A DNA stretch of 64,000 nt from Cepaea nemoralis (lineage: Eukaryota; Mollusca; Gastropoda; Stylommatophora; Helicidae), in NCBI GenBank assembly GCA_014155875.1, contig JACEFZ010001343.1:310001-374000 (forward strand), read 5' to 3'. Position numbers and translations under genes: made by a program. Below are positions 1 to 10,699 of the stretch, piece by piece; the stretch's first letter is position 1; every line of letters begins with the position of its first letter. Below the pieces are notes generated by a model. The model searched no databases. It was not told the DNA's origin and saw only the letters and a program-made list of their open reading frames with translations.

Positions 1-1650
1 TGATTGCGTTGTGTTAGGCACCCTTGGGCTGAAACCCTTAGGCCAACACATCCGACTTCAGCGTGCATTTTTGACCAGGTTGCATTCCCAGGAGACTCTC
101 ACTTTTGTGGTGCCGTTTACATCCCAGCTGGTTAAATTAGAACGGTCGAAAGCTTAACGATCAGCCCTCAATGGAGGGCAGGGACAGTCCATTGGCATTA
201 TCCGCGATCAAAGGGAGGCTTCCATAGTTGCAGAACTGACACATAGCGCTCTGGTACTGGGCTCACCGAGGGATCGCCACGTCCTATTCATGGCTGCTTT
301 AATTCCTCACTTCAATATATTAGGCCTTTCGTTTGCTGTGGGTCGCTCTCCGCACAAACCAGGGACGGTTGGACTGCAGACGGTATCCGCTCAGCGAGTT
401 TTTGATTCGGACATGTGCTTGTCGTTGTGCCCGTCAGAGCTGTTCCGGGACACGACGGACATTCAGAAACTACCTAGTCAGAGCTGTTTCGGCAACGAGA
501 AGCATTCGGAGAACTAGGTAGTCAGAGCTGTTCCTAGCACGAAAGACATTTCACTCGGATGTAATTGCGTAGTGCCAATTCTTATTTTGCCTCCCGTAGG
601 ACGGCACTTCCGTCTTCGGCGGGCATTGTTTTTAGTGAGGTTAACCTTCCTCGGGTTTCGAGGCACGTTAGACTCTTACTGTTGTGTCGCCCACATCTCA
701 GCTGGTCAAGGTAGAACGGTCAAAGACATCACGGTCAACCCTCAAGGGAAGGCAGGGGCAGACCATGGGCATTTCCCACGATCCAAGGAGGCTTCCATAA
801 TTGCAGAGCCGGCACATATCGCTCTGAGACTGGGCTCACCCGAGGAATCGCCACATCCTGCTCATGGCTGCTTTAATTCCTCACTTCCATATATTGGGCA
901 ATTCGTTAGCCACTCGCCGCACAAACCAGGAACGGTCAGTCTGCGGATGACATCCACTAGGTAAGTTTTCGCTTTGGACTTCCACGCGATGGATTCGCTA
1001 GCCAACCGTTCCATTTCGTGCTAATGAGACGTTTTTCACCTTTGACTGCACACACTCTATGAGTATAGAAATAGACATTTTCCATAACCATTTCGTGCGA
1101 CTGGGGCGCTTTTCTACCTTTAGTACTCGCTCACAAGGTAGGCTGCATGTGCTGCTGGCTCAGCACCTTACCTCCGGGCATCAGTGAGCGAGAGAAGGCC
1201 AGGCCCTCTCATCCGGGGATCCCTCATATTCCCCCAGCTGAAAGCCTTCGAACAAGTATAAAAACTAAGCATGTAGCGTGCTCAGCATCTCACCTACGTT
1301 TTGCAGAATGTTGGTATCGGCCCCGGCTCTCACATCCAGTGGATAGTGGGTTAGAGGCGTTACGCCATATCCCTCAGATGGTAGCCTTAGGGTATGTGTC
1401 AGGACCAAGTATTAGTGGCCTCGTGCGCCTGATCTGAGCTTTTGACTGCTGTCCTCAGTCTACCTGCAGAGCAGCAGGTTGTGTCTCTCTTAGTCTGGTC
1501 CATATCTCAAGAGCTGTCCGATACGTAGTTGTATATCCATCGGCAATATCGCTTGGGGTCACTGGGACACTCAAGCCCCCCCCCCCCCCACCGCGGCAAG
1601 GTTGAGACACATCGGGGGGGGGGGGGGGGGATTTACGGAAACTATTAGTT
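1..1650 (-). repeat. Repeat Y copy 1 (unclassified ~1.6-kb dispersed element, minus orientation)
   Basis: The reverse complement matches 8850-10520. Internally a ~450-bp module occurs twice (about 1-560 and 565-970), each with the landmarks ATCTCAGCTGGT(C/T)AA, GGCAGGG(A/G)CAG, GAGGCTTCCAT and CTCATGGCTGCTTTAATTCC. The outer end (about 1140-1630) carries a conserved block ending in long C and G runs (1570-1630) around a CCACC..GGTGG hairpin. No transposase or reverse transcriptase was recognised; the open frames here are short and unconvincing. Confidence 0.7.
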
Positions 1651-2585
1651 TCTCAGTTCTTGTAGATAATTGTATTACTACATTGTTTTTGCATTCATGC
1701 GACTTATCTAGGAATATCTTCATATGCCTAATGGTTAAGTTTATTTGGATATATTTATTTGTTACTCCCTAGGAAGAACATATGATGTTAGGACTATGCT
1801 CTTTACAGATTCTTTTACTATTTGTATGTCTTATTTTGTGTGTATACAATATTACTACCAACTCATTGTTATGCCATTACTATGTTGACTATCATTATAT
1901 GCTTATTATGAATTTTCATACTTTATGTGTATTTGATGTTTGAAATGCCATTTGTCATATTGTACCCAGTGTGAGGAACTTGGTGTCTGAATTAGTGCCA
2001 TGAACTTAGGACAAATTCAGTCCTCATGACGGGACATTATAAGGGATGGCAGAAATTGTAATAACTACCGACGTGTTAGAATGGAAAAGTCCTTCCCAGA
2101 CTAGACCACAGGACAGATATAGAGGAGAGTGAATGCAGTAAAGCTGGAAGAGTGACTCGACCAATCTGGTCATTGTTTATGGGTGTGATAGATTAAATGT
2201 ATTACTTAGGATTGTACTGAGGTAGAACTAGATAATACACATTCTTGATTATCTCTTCCAAGACCTCAACAAGAGCCCAGGTTGTCCTGTGCTGTGACAA
2301 TGGAGGAACCAGGTGGCAATAGGACGGAAAACTACTGTTCGAAACACTGTCCGGCTTTTTGCATATCCAACTTGTAACCCGGACACATATCCAAGCAGGA
2401 AACAAGTATCCTTAAAGTTATGTTTAAGATGTTCATCACTATCTTTATGTGATTGTAGGTCACTATTATCATATTGACAACCATCATTTGTGTAATGATT
2501 AATGATAGACAATAAATGATTGCAATTTGTTTTAACTCATGGTTCAGTTGTTATACTTTTGTTTTCAAAGGGACGCAATAGCCTT
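1650..2585. other. No gene or recognised repeat
   Basis: AT-rich sequence. Only short chance open frames on the minus strand (2202-2512), without codon bias, domain or splice context. Confidence 0.5.
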
Positions 2586-2753
2586 GCTTATCTTGATGGG
2601 GGTTTAATTACATAACAGGGAGGAGAAACAGTCAGGGGAGAAATACATGTACTGAGCAAGTAGTCAATGCATAGACTCAAATCTAGCTCATCTAACCTTC
2701 TCCTTCCCACTCCTTGGCGAATATCTAGAACAGCTAATTGCATTTTGTTTACT

Positions 2754-2840
2754 CTCCAGCTGATCCTGGGGCATGTCACTCTCCAACTGGTCCTGGAGCA
2801 TGTCACTCTCCACCTTACATCGGGGCATGTCACTCATCAG
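2754..2840. repeat. Short tandem repeat, ~27-bp unit
   Basis: About three and a half copies containing GGGCATGTCACTC and CTGGAGCATGTCACTC. Overlapping small open frames on both strands are by-products. Confidence 0.7.
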
Positions 2841-2936
2841 CTGATCATGTAATCGTAGTTCAGGAAATGAAAAGCTGCCAAAAAAAAAAAAAAAAAGAGA
2901 AGCAGCTCTCTCTGTTTCCATCAAGCAACACATAAC

Positions 2937-3117
2937 GCCAGTATTTTACCGTGGCCCCATAGGGGAAGAAAGAATGATAACACTGTAATCCTCATATGCC
3001 TGTCACAACAGGCGACAAAAGAGGGTTGGACCGAGAATGGCTATTTCACACAGTAAAAAAAAAATAAGCCAACACAACAAGTGATGGACTGACTTAGGAG
3101 TCTCAAGGGTGTAAGAG
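2937..3117 (+). repeat. Repeat X copy with (GAA)n tail
   Basis: It shares with 13190, 21838 and 63755 the landmarks GATAACACTGTAA, CAT(G/A)..TGTC, CAGGCGAC(T)AA and GGTTGG. It ends directly in the GAA run at 3117. Probably a SINE-like retroelement; class unproven. Confidence 0.55.
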
Positions 3118-3318
3118 GAGGAGGAGGAAGAAGAAGAAGAAGAAGAAGAAGAAGAAGAAGAAGAAGAAGAAGAAGAAGAAGAAGAAGAAGAAGAAGAAGA
3201 AGAAGAAGAAGAAGAAGAAGAAGAAGAAGAAGGAGCAGGAGCAGGAGAAGAAGAAGAAGAAGAAGAAGAAGAAGAAGAAGAAGAAGAAGAAGAAGAAGAA
3301 GAAGAAGAAGAAGAAGAA
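3117..3318. repeat. (GAA)n trinucleotide microsatellite, ~200 bp
   Basis: Nearly pure GAA/AGA repeats, interrupted by GGAGCAGGAGCAGG at about 3231-3246. The minus-strand poly-Phe frame over it (3103-3375) is an artefact. Confidence 0.95.
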
Positions 3319-3616
3319 TATCACAAATGTGTCAAACAGATTCATTTCAACTATTGCAGACAAGAATGATTGCACATGTGGACTACTTATGCTAACTCTT
3401 CAAAAGCAAAGATACGTTAAATCCTCGGGTGCTTTTGGCAGTCACAGCAGCGCAGTTAACTCTTTATTTGCATTCTTCTTCTTCTTTTGGAATATATCAT
3501 TCATATTTCACGTTGTTTAGTTTCCCCCTATGAGTTCTTCTTCTTTGCCTCTGCGATGGGTTCTAATTAATACCTGTGAAATGTGTTCTCATATTGCTTG
3601 TTCATTCCAAAGATCT

Positions 3617-3619
<3 letters not shown>

Positions 3620-3711
<92 letters not shown>
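3620..3711. repeat. (TG)n dinucleotide microsatellite, ~90 bp
   Basis: Uninterrupted TG repeat. The Cys-Val and His-Thr frames over it are artefacts. Confidence 0.97.
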
Positions 3712-3714
<3 letters not shown>

Positions 3715-3829
3715 TACCTTCAACACAACTTCTTGTATTTTCTCGTAATACCCATGGGTAATTCACCCTGAAAAGCTGGGAATCCGGTATTTGGGGTCGA
3801 TATTCCAAAAATGCAGGATCTGCAAACAA

Positions 3830-4345
3830 GAATCTGCACCATTTTGTAGATGCGGTTATTGCACACAGTGAGCAACTAGGGTTAGAGTAAAATTTTAAGA
3901 AAACAGAGATTAAGGTCGTATCAAAGAAGCAAGAAATACCACAATGTAGCATCAAGTGAATGGGAGAATTCTTATACACGTTAGTCCGTACAGTCACAAT
4001 ATCTGTAGGGATTAGAACAAAAATCGCCATGGCAAAGGTAGCCTTTTGCAAGATGGAAGACCGATATAAAGGTATCGCCTGCAATGAGAAATAGTGTTGA
4101 AGTGCTGTATAGAACATGTACTGTTATAGCATATGAGTGTGAAACATGAACAGTAAGCAGATAAGATGAGAAATATCTAACGGCAGTGGAAATGTGGTTT
4201 CAGAGAAAAATACAAAGAATATAATGGACGAGGAGAAAAACTAATGAGCAAGCCCTAAAAAAAACAAAAAAACCACACACACAAACTGTAAATTGTTTTC
4301 AGAAATAAGACGAAGACAGTGAAGACATTTTGGGCACACAAGCGA
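3830..4345 (+). pseudogene. Decayed LINE reverse transcriptase fragment
   Basis: DNA similar to 19950-20350 (ACACAGTGAGCAACTA, AGCAAGAAATACCACAATG, ATGGCAAAGGTAGCCTTTTGCAAGATGGA). In broken frames it gives the C-terminal RT signature of endonuclease-type non-LTR elements, including KTKVVSKKQEIPQ-like and YECETWT.SRQ pieces. Many frame breaks; not functional. Confidence 0.65.
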
Positions 4346-4349
4346 AATA

Positions 4350-5440
4350 AAGCAGGAAAACTTAGTTATAACTGGCGAGATTGATATGAAAGAAAGCAAG
4401 GGGGAGGCATAATTGAGACAAGTAAACAGAGCTGGTGATCGCGTCAGACGACGAATAACCGCACACTCTTATCGGCATGGTACAAAATGATGATTCCCAT
4501 CTGTTCATCGTCAGTTTCAGTATCCCTGGGGGACGCAGAGTTGTTTCCAAGGCACCAAGGCTGGGTTATATACTGGCCAAGACCTATTGGCGCGTCCTCG
4601 CCGAGCGTCCTGTGCAACAGGTCCTCTCGGGGTCCTGGTTAACGTAGTAGTAGGATCGCTGATTCTTCCAAAGTCGGAGAATGTCTGCCTGCACGGCGAG
4701 GATCCACCAGTCTGCACACCAATAAGCCAGACATGGGATAATATGGATACTCACGCAAACCTCAGTCCGGTATGACATCACACTAATGTTGGACAACAGG
4801 ATGTCTTCATCCGACATACGGGACTTCACGCTGGAGTTCATAGCCAGCGACACAAGCAAGCAAGCAAGTATCCCTGTGATAGGCGCTTTTGAAATATTTA
4901 GATTTAGACAAACTCAAAGTTGTCTTTCCCGTTAAATTACTTATAATTTATAGTAACACTAAAACGATGCGAAAATATCATATTTTTAACAGACGTAATA
5001 TTGCAGCAACGGATTATTTCACAATAGCTATTTTTGTTGTTTATTTTTATTTTTCACAGACGAATCCAGGGATTCTCAAATGGCGCAAACGTCAAACACT
5101 GTGTAAAATGGTTCGAAAAAAAAAGAGAGAGATGACTGCAGTTAGCGAATCATAGATTGACCGATTGATATACGTAGTCTTCCAATCAGAAAGAGACCTG
5201 ACCGTGACGCTACCAGCAAAGTAAAATAAAAATTAAAAATTAAAAAAAAAATTATTTTAATCTGACCATTACGACTCAGATAAAAGGCCTTAATTCCTAG
5301 TTGTACCTGTCACGGTTGCAAGATTATTAATATGAGCCAGGAATGGACCTTAATATGACTTCTCTTTGAGGTTGAACGGGGTATGGGTAATGGTATAATC
5401 GAATCGAAATGGCTCTGGGGTCAACCTAGCGTAATAAAAA
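4350..5440. other. No gene recognised
   Basis: Mixed sequence with short open frames on both strands (4362-4859) and an AT-rich part (4880-5260). The 88-codon frame at 4889-5155 is Lys/Tyr/Phe-rich from base composition and has no recognised domain. Confidence 0.4.
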
Positions 5441-5530
5441 TGGGTGGTTTTGAGCCTGAGGGATTAAGGCCACCCGGCTAGTGCTGTCCCGCTAACTGTG
5501 CAGGCTAGGGTTTTCTTTTCGCCTCCGGCT
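5440..5530 (-). repeat. SINE G fragment, 3' part only
   Basis: GGTTTTGAGCCTGAGG..TTAAGGCCACC..GGCTA and TTTTCTTTTCGCC match the minus-strand SINE G at 17394-17575. The tRNA-like head is missing. It abuts the Penelope fragment. Confidence 0.6.
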
Positions 5531-6025
5531 GAATCGAATTGTATTTACCAATTTACATGTAGGTGCGAGGCTATCTACATAGGTAGAACAGAGCGACAGT
5601 TACATAACAGAGTGTTGGAACACATTCCGAACTGGGTGGACAAGATACTACACACAGAAGATGGTAGCCTAGGCAGGCCGACACACCGGAACAATCCTGC
5701 TTCATCGGTCGAGAGACACGTGCTCGAGAGTGGTCATGTGGTTAAAAGAGACAGTGCCTTCCGTGTGTTGTTCAACACACAGAGTAGTCGGTTGTTAAGG
5801 TTTGCTGAAGTCATTGTGATCAACCTGCGTAAGCCGGCCTTGTGCAAGCAGAAAAACATGTTAGTCAGTTTAAAATTACCGTGGTAGACAATCGACATTA
5901 CTGTGCGAATATGTGTATATTTCAGATTAGGATTTATCTAGTTATTTCACTTTACGTCGTGTGATTTCTGCAGTATGTACCTGACGAGATGCAGCGAAAT
6001 ATGCCAGGCAATAAATCGTGCACTC
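5531..6025 (+). mobile_element. Penelope-like element 3' fragment: GIY-YIG endonuclease end plus terminal sequence
   Basis: The open frame to 5887 encodes [17 protein letters not shown] followed by ER.L..RV.EH, about 119 residues ending in KLPW and TAG. This is the C-terminal GIY-YIG nuclease of Penelope-like retroelements: YIG core, downstream Arg, Cys/His residues of the usual linker finger. The reverse transcriptase is absent, so the copy is 5'-truncated. It fuses to a SINE G fragment upstream. About 90 bp of non-coding sequence follow, then a candidate hammerhead ribozyme at 5976-6022. The frame is intact here, but the element cannot move itself. Confidence 0.85.
5976..6022 (+). ncRNA. 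Candidate hammerhead ribozyme of the Penelope-like element
   Basis: Core motif CTGACGA (5981-5987), then G-ATGCAG-C, then GAAA (5996-5999). A small imperfect hairpin (about 5999-6016) ends in ATC (6015-6017). TGTAC (5976-5980) can pair with GTGCA (6018-6022) as stem I, with one G-U pair. This is the hammerhead order with cleavage predicted after C6017. Stem II is very short (a G-C pair and little else) and stem III is bulged, so activity is uncertain. Penelope-like elements are known to carry hammerhead motifs in their terminal repeats, which fits the position. Confidence 0.6.
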
Positions 6026-6031
6026 TAGTGT

Positions 6032-6163
6032 TTGGGTCTTCGTTATTCAAATTCACTACCCCCGGGAAGGTTAACCCGGTCAACAAATGACCGCAGAAGT
6101 CGCAGCTCTGCTGTAAACAGGCACAGCGCAATCACGTCCGAAAAAAAAACTCCGGATGAACGC
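6032..6163 (+). repeat. Y-type 3' end
   Basis: GCAGCTCTGCTGTAAACAGGC, then GCGCAATCACGTC and AAAAAAAACTCCGGATGAACG, match 28276-28380 and the end of Y copy 2 (10440-10505). It runs directly into a GAA array. Confidence 0.65.
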
Positions 6164-6236
6164 AGCAGAAGAAGAAGAAGAAGAAGAAGAAGAAGAAGAA
6201 GAAGAAGAAGAAGAAGAAGAAGAAGAAGAAGAAGAA
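6164..6236. repeat. (GAA)n microsatellite, ~70 bp
   Basis: Pure AGA/GAA repeat at the 3' end of the Y-type fragment. The poly-Arg and poly-Phe frames over it are artefacts. Confidence 0.95.
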
Positions 6237-6239
6237 ATT

Positions 6240-7615
6240 CACTACGGGAAAAAATTGTTTTGAATTTCCGGCTGAATCTTCACCCATCATGTGCCATGCC
6301 GAAAAGCGTGGGCGGTTATGCCTCTCTATACTATAAACTATAAGCAACTATTTTATACGGTTTTTTTGTTGTTGTCATAAGAAGAGAGTGTCTGTGGAAG
6401 GTTTGACATCTTAGAAGAGTGATGGTGTTAGAGACAGAGGGAGAAAGTACTGATTGGTTTGATAAGGTGTCACAGAAAATAACCAGTGGGCGCACTTATC
6501 AAGAACACAGATGTTTGTCCTGGATACGGCTCATGATGATGATGATGCGAAACCACAAAGATTGTTGACATTGTCTAGACATATTCCCGTTTCTATTTTT
6601 ACCACGACTGAATCCATTGGGTAATATTGTGACCTCTAGCGTTGATTGGCTTATCCCACTACATATAAAATGGCGTGTCCTACATTGCTCGGCCTTTCCA
6701 GTTGCAGTCCGAGCCAAGCAGCGGACTAGTGATATTTTATACTACAGCCTTTGTCTTTCAGTCTGTTATTTATTTATTTATTATTCTCTGCAAGAATAAT
6801 CTTGACTTTTTGTATACAAATTTGGCAATGAGTGGCATCTAATTGAGTGGGGGAAAGGAGTAGAATTTAGAGGATACACTACACATGGGACAATCAATCA
6901 ATAGTAACAATAGTAACTTACTTTAGCCAGGTACTCAAAACAACTGCTGCACGATATCAAAATTTGCTGAAAGATGTGTTATCAAGTTGCTAATTTAGTG
7001 GATTTGTTTGTTTACATGAAGAGAGGCCTTAGGCATATTTTATATACACATTGCAACTATAACAGTATTGATATGGATAGTTATTACAAAAGTTTCTTGC
7101 TTGTAAGTTGTATGTAACGGAAACTCCTGCTGATTTGGCAATCAATACGCATTACTAAATAATTACTACTACTATACTACTATACTTATACTCTACTGTC
7201 TAGTCTTTCGGGTTTACAAATAAATCCCAGGGACTCTTTATTTCACACATGCTATTAGTATTAAGTATTATTATTATTAATATTTTTTTAGCATAATTAG
7301 AGTATTAATAATAGGAATTAGTGTATAGTGTATTCACTGTATTTACCGTCAATTCTGCTACTGCTAGCATTTCCGTGCAAAAGTAATTTCATTCAAAATA
7401 TTTATCTCCACCATCAACACGCCACCGTCTCCACGCAGTTGTAGTTTCAAAGTTTGTTATGTAGGCCGGGGATTTAGTTTCTCAAGGCCGGCGACAGGGG
7501 GAACAGTCAGTATAAACCACCAGGTCACGTTGTCACTCGATCCTGGATTCCACTAACAGTGAATGCGTCACTGTTTGTCTGATTAAAACTTCCGATAGCA
7601 TTCTGTTAAATTTTT
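6240..7615. other. No gene recognised
   Basis: AT-rich from 6800. A CATGATGATGATGATG run at about 6530-6546 looks like a LINE 3' tail. No splice-compatible coding sequence was seen. Confidence 0.4.
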
Positions 7616-7623
7616 TTTAATTT

Positions 7624-7715
7624 GTTGGGTATCCCTTACAGGACGTTGCAGTCAACACCAGCATTTTTCAGCTGCTGTTGATGTACTAGGCAAGTGTTAC
7701 GTTCAGTATTCTTGT
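7624..7715 (-). repeat. SINE B fragment, 3' part
   Basis: TATCCCTTACAGGACGTTGC..GTCAACACCAGCATTTTT, then CTAGGCAAGTGTTACGTTCAGTA, matches the reverse complement of the SINE B tail seen at 47400-47465. Confidence 0.6.
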
Positions 7716-7979
7716 CTGTTAAATTGCAGATCTGATAGATAATACTATATTACTATTATTAATAGTATACTAATAGTAATAGCATTCTGGTTGACGACTA
7801 TGTTTATGATTGTAATCTGATACATACTAATAAAAAAGTATTTATAGGTCTAGTAAGTTAGTTGATAACATTTTACAGTGATAGCATTCTTAAAGCAGTT
7901 GTCATATATTTATGATTGCAAATTTGATATAACAGTGATATAATTTTTTATGGCTATGGTCATGTTTATATTTGCAAGT

Positions 7980-8038
7980 TTGATAACAATTTATAGGCAG
8001 TGGTATTAATTGATAACAATTTATAGGCAGTGGTATTA
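7980..8038. repeat. 30-bp tandem duplication
   Basis: TTGATAACAATTTATAGGCA plus GTGGTATTA occurs twice without mismatch, one base apart. Confidence 0.9.
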
Positions 8039-8384
8039 TGATTGCAGCTTTAATAACTTTCTGTAGTACTATTTTGTTTTAATAAGGAGCATGGCTATAC
8101 AGACTGCTGATTTAGTGCTTATTTACCATACTTTAGCATTACTTTGCATGTCAAACTAGACAAACAAGTTTTAAAAAAAAAAGTCAAAAAGCTTCACCCC
8201 ATACCATGAATAGCTTGCTTCTAGCCACCAGGAACTTCTCAAGAAACCCACAGCAATAGAAATGGTAACAGCAAATAGCCCCAGCTGTTGCCATACAAAC
8301 ATGTCCATTTGCACAGAGATTCCAGGGATGAGGATGAAGAATCGATACAACTCACTGCTAGCTCCAGAGATAATTGGGAATAAT

Positions 8385-8625
8385 ATAATCCAGCGGAATG
8401 GATGCTTGCTTGCCAGCTCAATGGTCATGTGTTTGAATCCCTCAGGGAAATTGTAAAAAAAAATGTAGCTGTGCTGCAATGTTGATCCAACCTAAAATGG
8501 GTACCAGGAAATATCCCGGGATACAAGGATAGTCAGCGTGATATTGATATCTCCCATCAATTGCTGTTTTTGTCTTTGCTAACATGGGGCTAGCCCATAT
8601 ACCCATTACATCTCAAGGCGTATCA
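8385..8625 (+). repeat. SINE C copy (tRNA-derived)
   Basis: Box-B-like GTGTTTGAATCCCTC, then the family body CCTAAAATGGGTACCAGGAA, GGGATACAAGG and GTGATATTGAT, ending near CCCATTACATCTCAAGGCG. Other copies at 11608, 16290, 18942, 32390, 37108, 46953, 48975, 53455 and 57945. Confidence 0.7.
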
Positions 8626-8687
8626 AACAAGTGTTTACTGTTTGCTATCAGTGGAATGGACATTTCTGTAGATGGATTCGCAGAGAG

Positions 8688-8850
8688 AGAGAGAGATTGG
8701 AGGTGAAGGAACAAGCGTCTTCATAGGACAAACAGTACCCAGAGCATCTGAAAGGGGTTGAAAGACATTATGCAGCTGCAGAATAGAATCTATTGCACTC
8801 CTGCATACATTGAGAATCTTCACAAAATAGACCAAACATCAGACACAGAG
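8688..8850 (+). repeat. Left ~165-bp direct repeat flanking Y copy 2
   Basis: It starts at a GA run and continues through TCTTCATAGG(A)GACAAACAG, CATTATGCA and CTTCACAAAATA(G/T)ACCAAA. The same order of landmarks is at 10536-10695. Confidence 0.7.
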
Positions 8851-10530
8851 ACTCCCCCGATGTGTCTCCACCTTGCCGTGGTGGGGGAGCTTGCGTGTCC
8901 CATTGACCCCATCTGCTTGCCGATGGATGAAAACTACATATCGGACAGCTTATGGGATAGGGGCCAGACTAAGAGAGACACAACCTGCTGCTCTGCAGGT
9001 AGACTGAGGATAGCAGTCAAAAGATTAAATCAGGTACACGAAGGCAGAAGACCTTGGTCCGGACAATACTCTAAGGCTCTCTGTCGAGGGCTGTGGCTGA
9101 AAGCCTCTAAGCCACAAACCCTCGGATCTGAGAGCCGGGCCGATACCCACCTACCGAAAAATAGAGGTGAGATACTGAGCAAGCTACATGCTCAGGTCTG
9201 ATACATGTTCGAAGGCTCTCAGCTGGGGGATATGAGGGATTCCCGGATGAGAGGGCCTGGCCGTTTCTCGTTCACTGCTGCACGAAGGTAAGGTGCTGAG
9301 CCGGCAGCACATGTAGCCTACCTCGTGAGCGAGTACAAAAAGTCAGAAAAGTGCTTCAGTCGAATGAAATGGTTACGAAAACTGTCTGTATCTAACTCAT
9401 AGAGAGTGTAGACAAAAATGGAAAAACGTCTCAATAACACAAAATGGAACGCACAGCGAGTGAACCTATTGCGTGGTCCGAAGTCAAAAGCAAAAGCTTA
9501 CCGAGTGGATGTCGCCCGCAGTCTGACCGTTCCTGGTGTGTGCTTGAGCGACCAGTGGCAAGCGAGATGCCCAACACATGGAAGTGAGGAACTAAAGCAG
9601 CCATGAGCAGGACGTGGCAACTCCTCGGGTGAGCCCAGTCTCAGAGCAATATGTGCCGGCTCTGCAATTATGGAAGCCTCCTTGGATAGCGAGGGAATGC
9701 CCTTGGTCTGCCCCTGCCTTCCCTTGAGGGTTGACCATGATGTCGTTGACCGTTCTATCTTGACCAGCTGAGATGTGGGCGGCATCACAACAATAAGTCT
9801 AACGTGCCTCGAAACCCGAGGAAGGCTAACCTCATTAAAAAATGCCCGCCGAAGCCGGAAGTGCCGTCCTACGGGTGGCAAAATAAAAATTGGCACTACG
9901 CATTTACGTCCGAGTGAAACGTCTCGTCCGAATGTCTCTCGTGCTAGGAACAGCTCTGACTACCTAGTTTCCGAATGCCGCTCTTGTTTGGAACAGCTCT
10001 GACTAGGTAGTTTTCCGAATGTCCGTCGTGCCTGGAACAGCTCTGAAGGGCACAAAGACAAGCACATGTCCGAACCGAAAACTCGCTGAGTGGATACCGT
10101 CTGCAGACTGGCCTGGTTTGTGCGGGAACGGCCCGTGGTGAAGGAAAGCCCAATATATTGAAGTGAGGATTTAAAGCAGCCATGAGCAGGACGTGACAAT
10201 TCCCTCGGTGAGCCCAGCACCAGGGCGCTATGTGTCGGCCCTGCAACTATGGAAGCAACCTTGGATGGCGGAAAATGCTATGGACTGTCCCTGCCTTCCT
10301 TTGAGGGATGACCGTTGACTTCGACCGTTCCAACTTGGCCAGCTGGGTTGTAGATGGCACCACAAAAGTGAGAGTCTCCCAGGAATGCTACCTGATCAAA
10401 AAAGCACGCTATAGTCGGATGTGTTGGCCTACGGATTTCGGCCCAAGGGCGCATAACAGACACACCACAATCACATCTGGAAAAAAAACCACTCCGGATG
10501 AACACAAAGAAGAAGTAGAAGACAGAGAGA
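8850..10530 (+). repeat. Repeat Y copy 2 (plus orientation), flanked by ~165-bp direct repeats
   Basis: It is the inverse partner of 1-1650. It starts at a GATGTGTCTCCACC block, passes through two ~450-bp modules, and ends in AATCACATCTGGAAAAAAAA followed by CTCCGGATGAACACAAAGAAG. The segments outside it, 8688-8850 and 10536-10695, are about 80-85% alike (CATTATGCA(G/T)CTGCAGAA is shared). That suggests terminal direct repeats or a head-to-tail dimer. A 147-codon frame at 8758-9201 spans the left junction and has no recognised homology. Confidence 0.65.
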
Positions 10531-10535
10531 GAGAG

Positions 10536-10695
10536 AGAGAGAAGTTGGAGATGAAGGGACAGGCATCTTCATAGGGACAAACAGCAGCCAGATCGTATCA
10601 TCTGAAAGGTTGTTCAAAGACATTATGCATCTGCAGAACAGAATCTTTTGCATTCCTGCATACAATTGTCTTCACAAAATATACCAAAAACCAGA
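10536..10695 (+). repeat. Right ~165-bp direct repeat flanking Y copy 2
   Basis: It follows the AAGAAG/AGAGAG tail of Y copy 2 and mirrors 8688-8850 with small indels. Confidence 0.7.
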
Positions 10696-10699
10696 TGGC

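Noticed and set aside
572..1437. 130- and 96-codon frames near the left edge
   Set aside because: They lie in repeat Y, are not conserved in frame in the inverted copy at 8850-10530, and match no known domain.
3103..3375. Poly-Phe, poly-Arg, Cys-Val and His-Thr open frames over microsatellites (also 3530-4117, 6032-6347, 47829-48229, 51070-51393, 55539-55993, 60141-60597)
   Set aside because: They are translations of GAA, TG, GA, ACAG and GATA runs; no unique sequence with coding character is attached.
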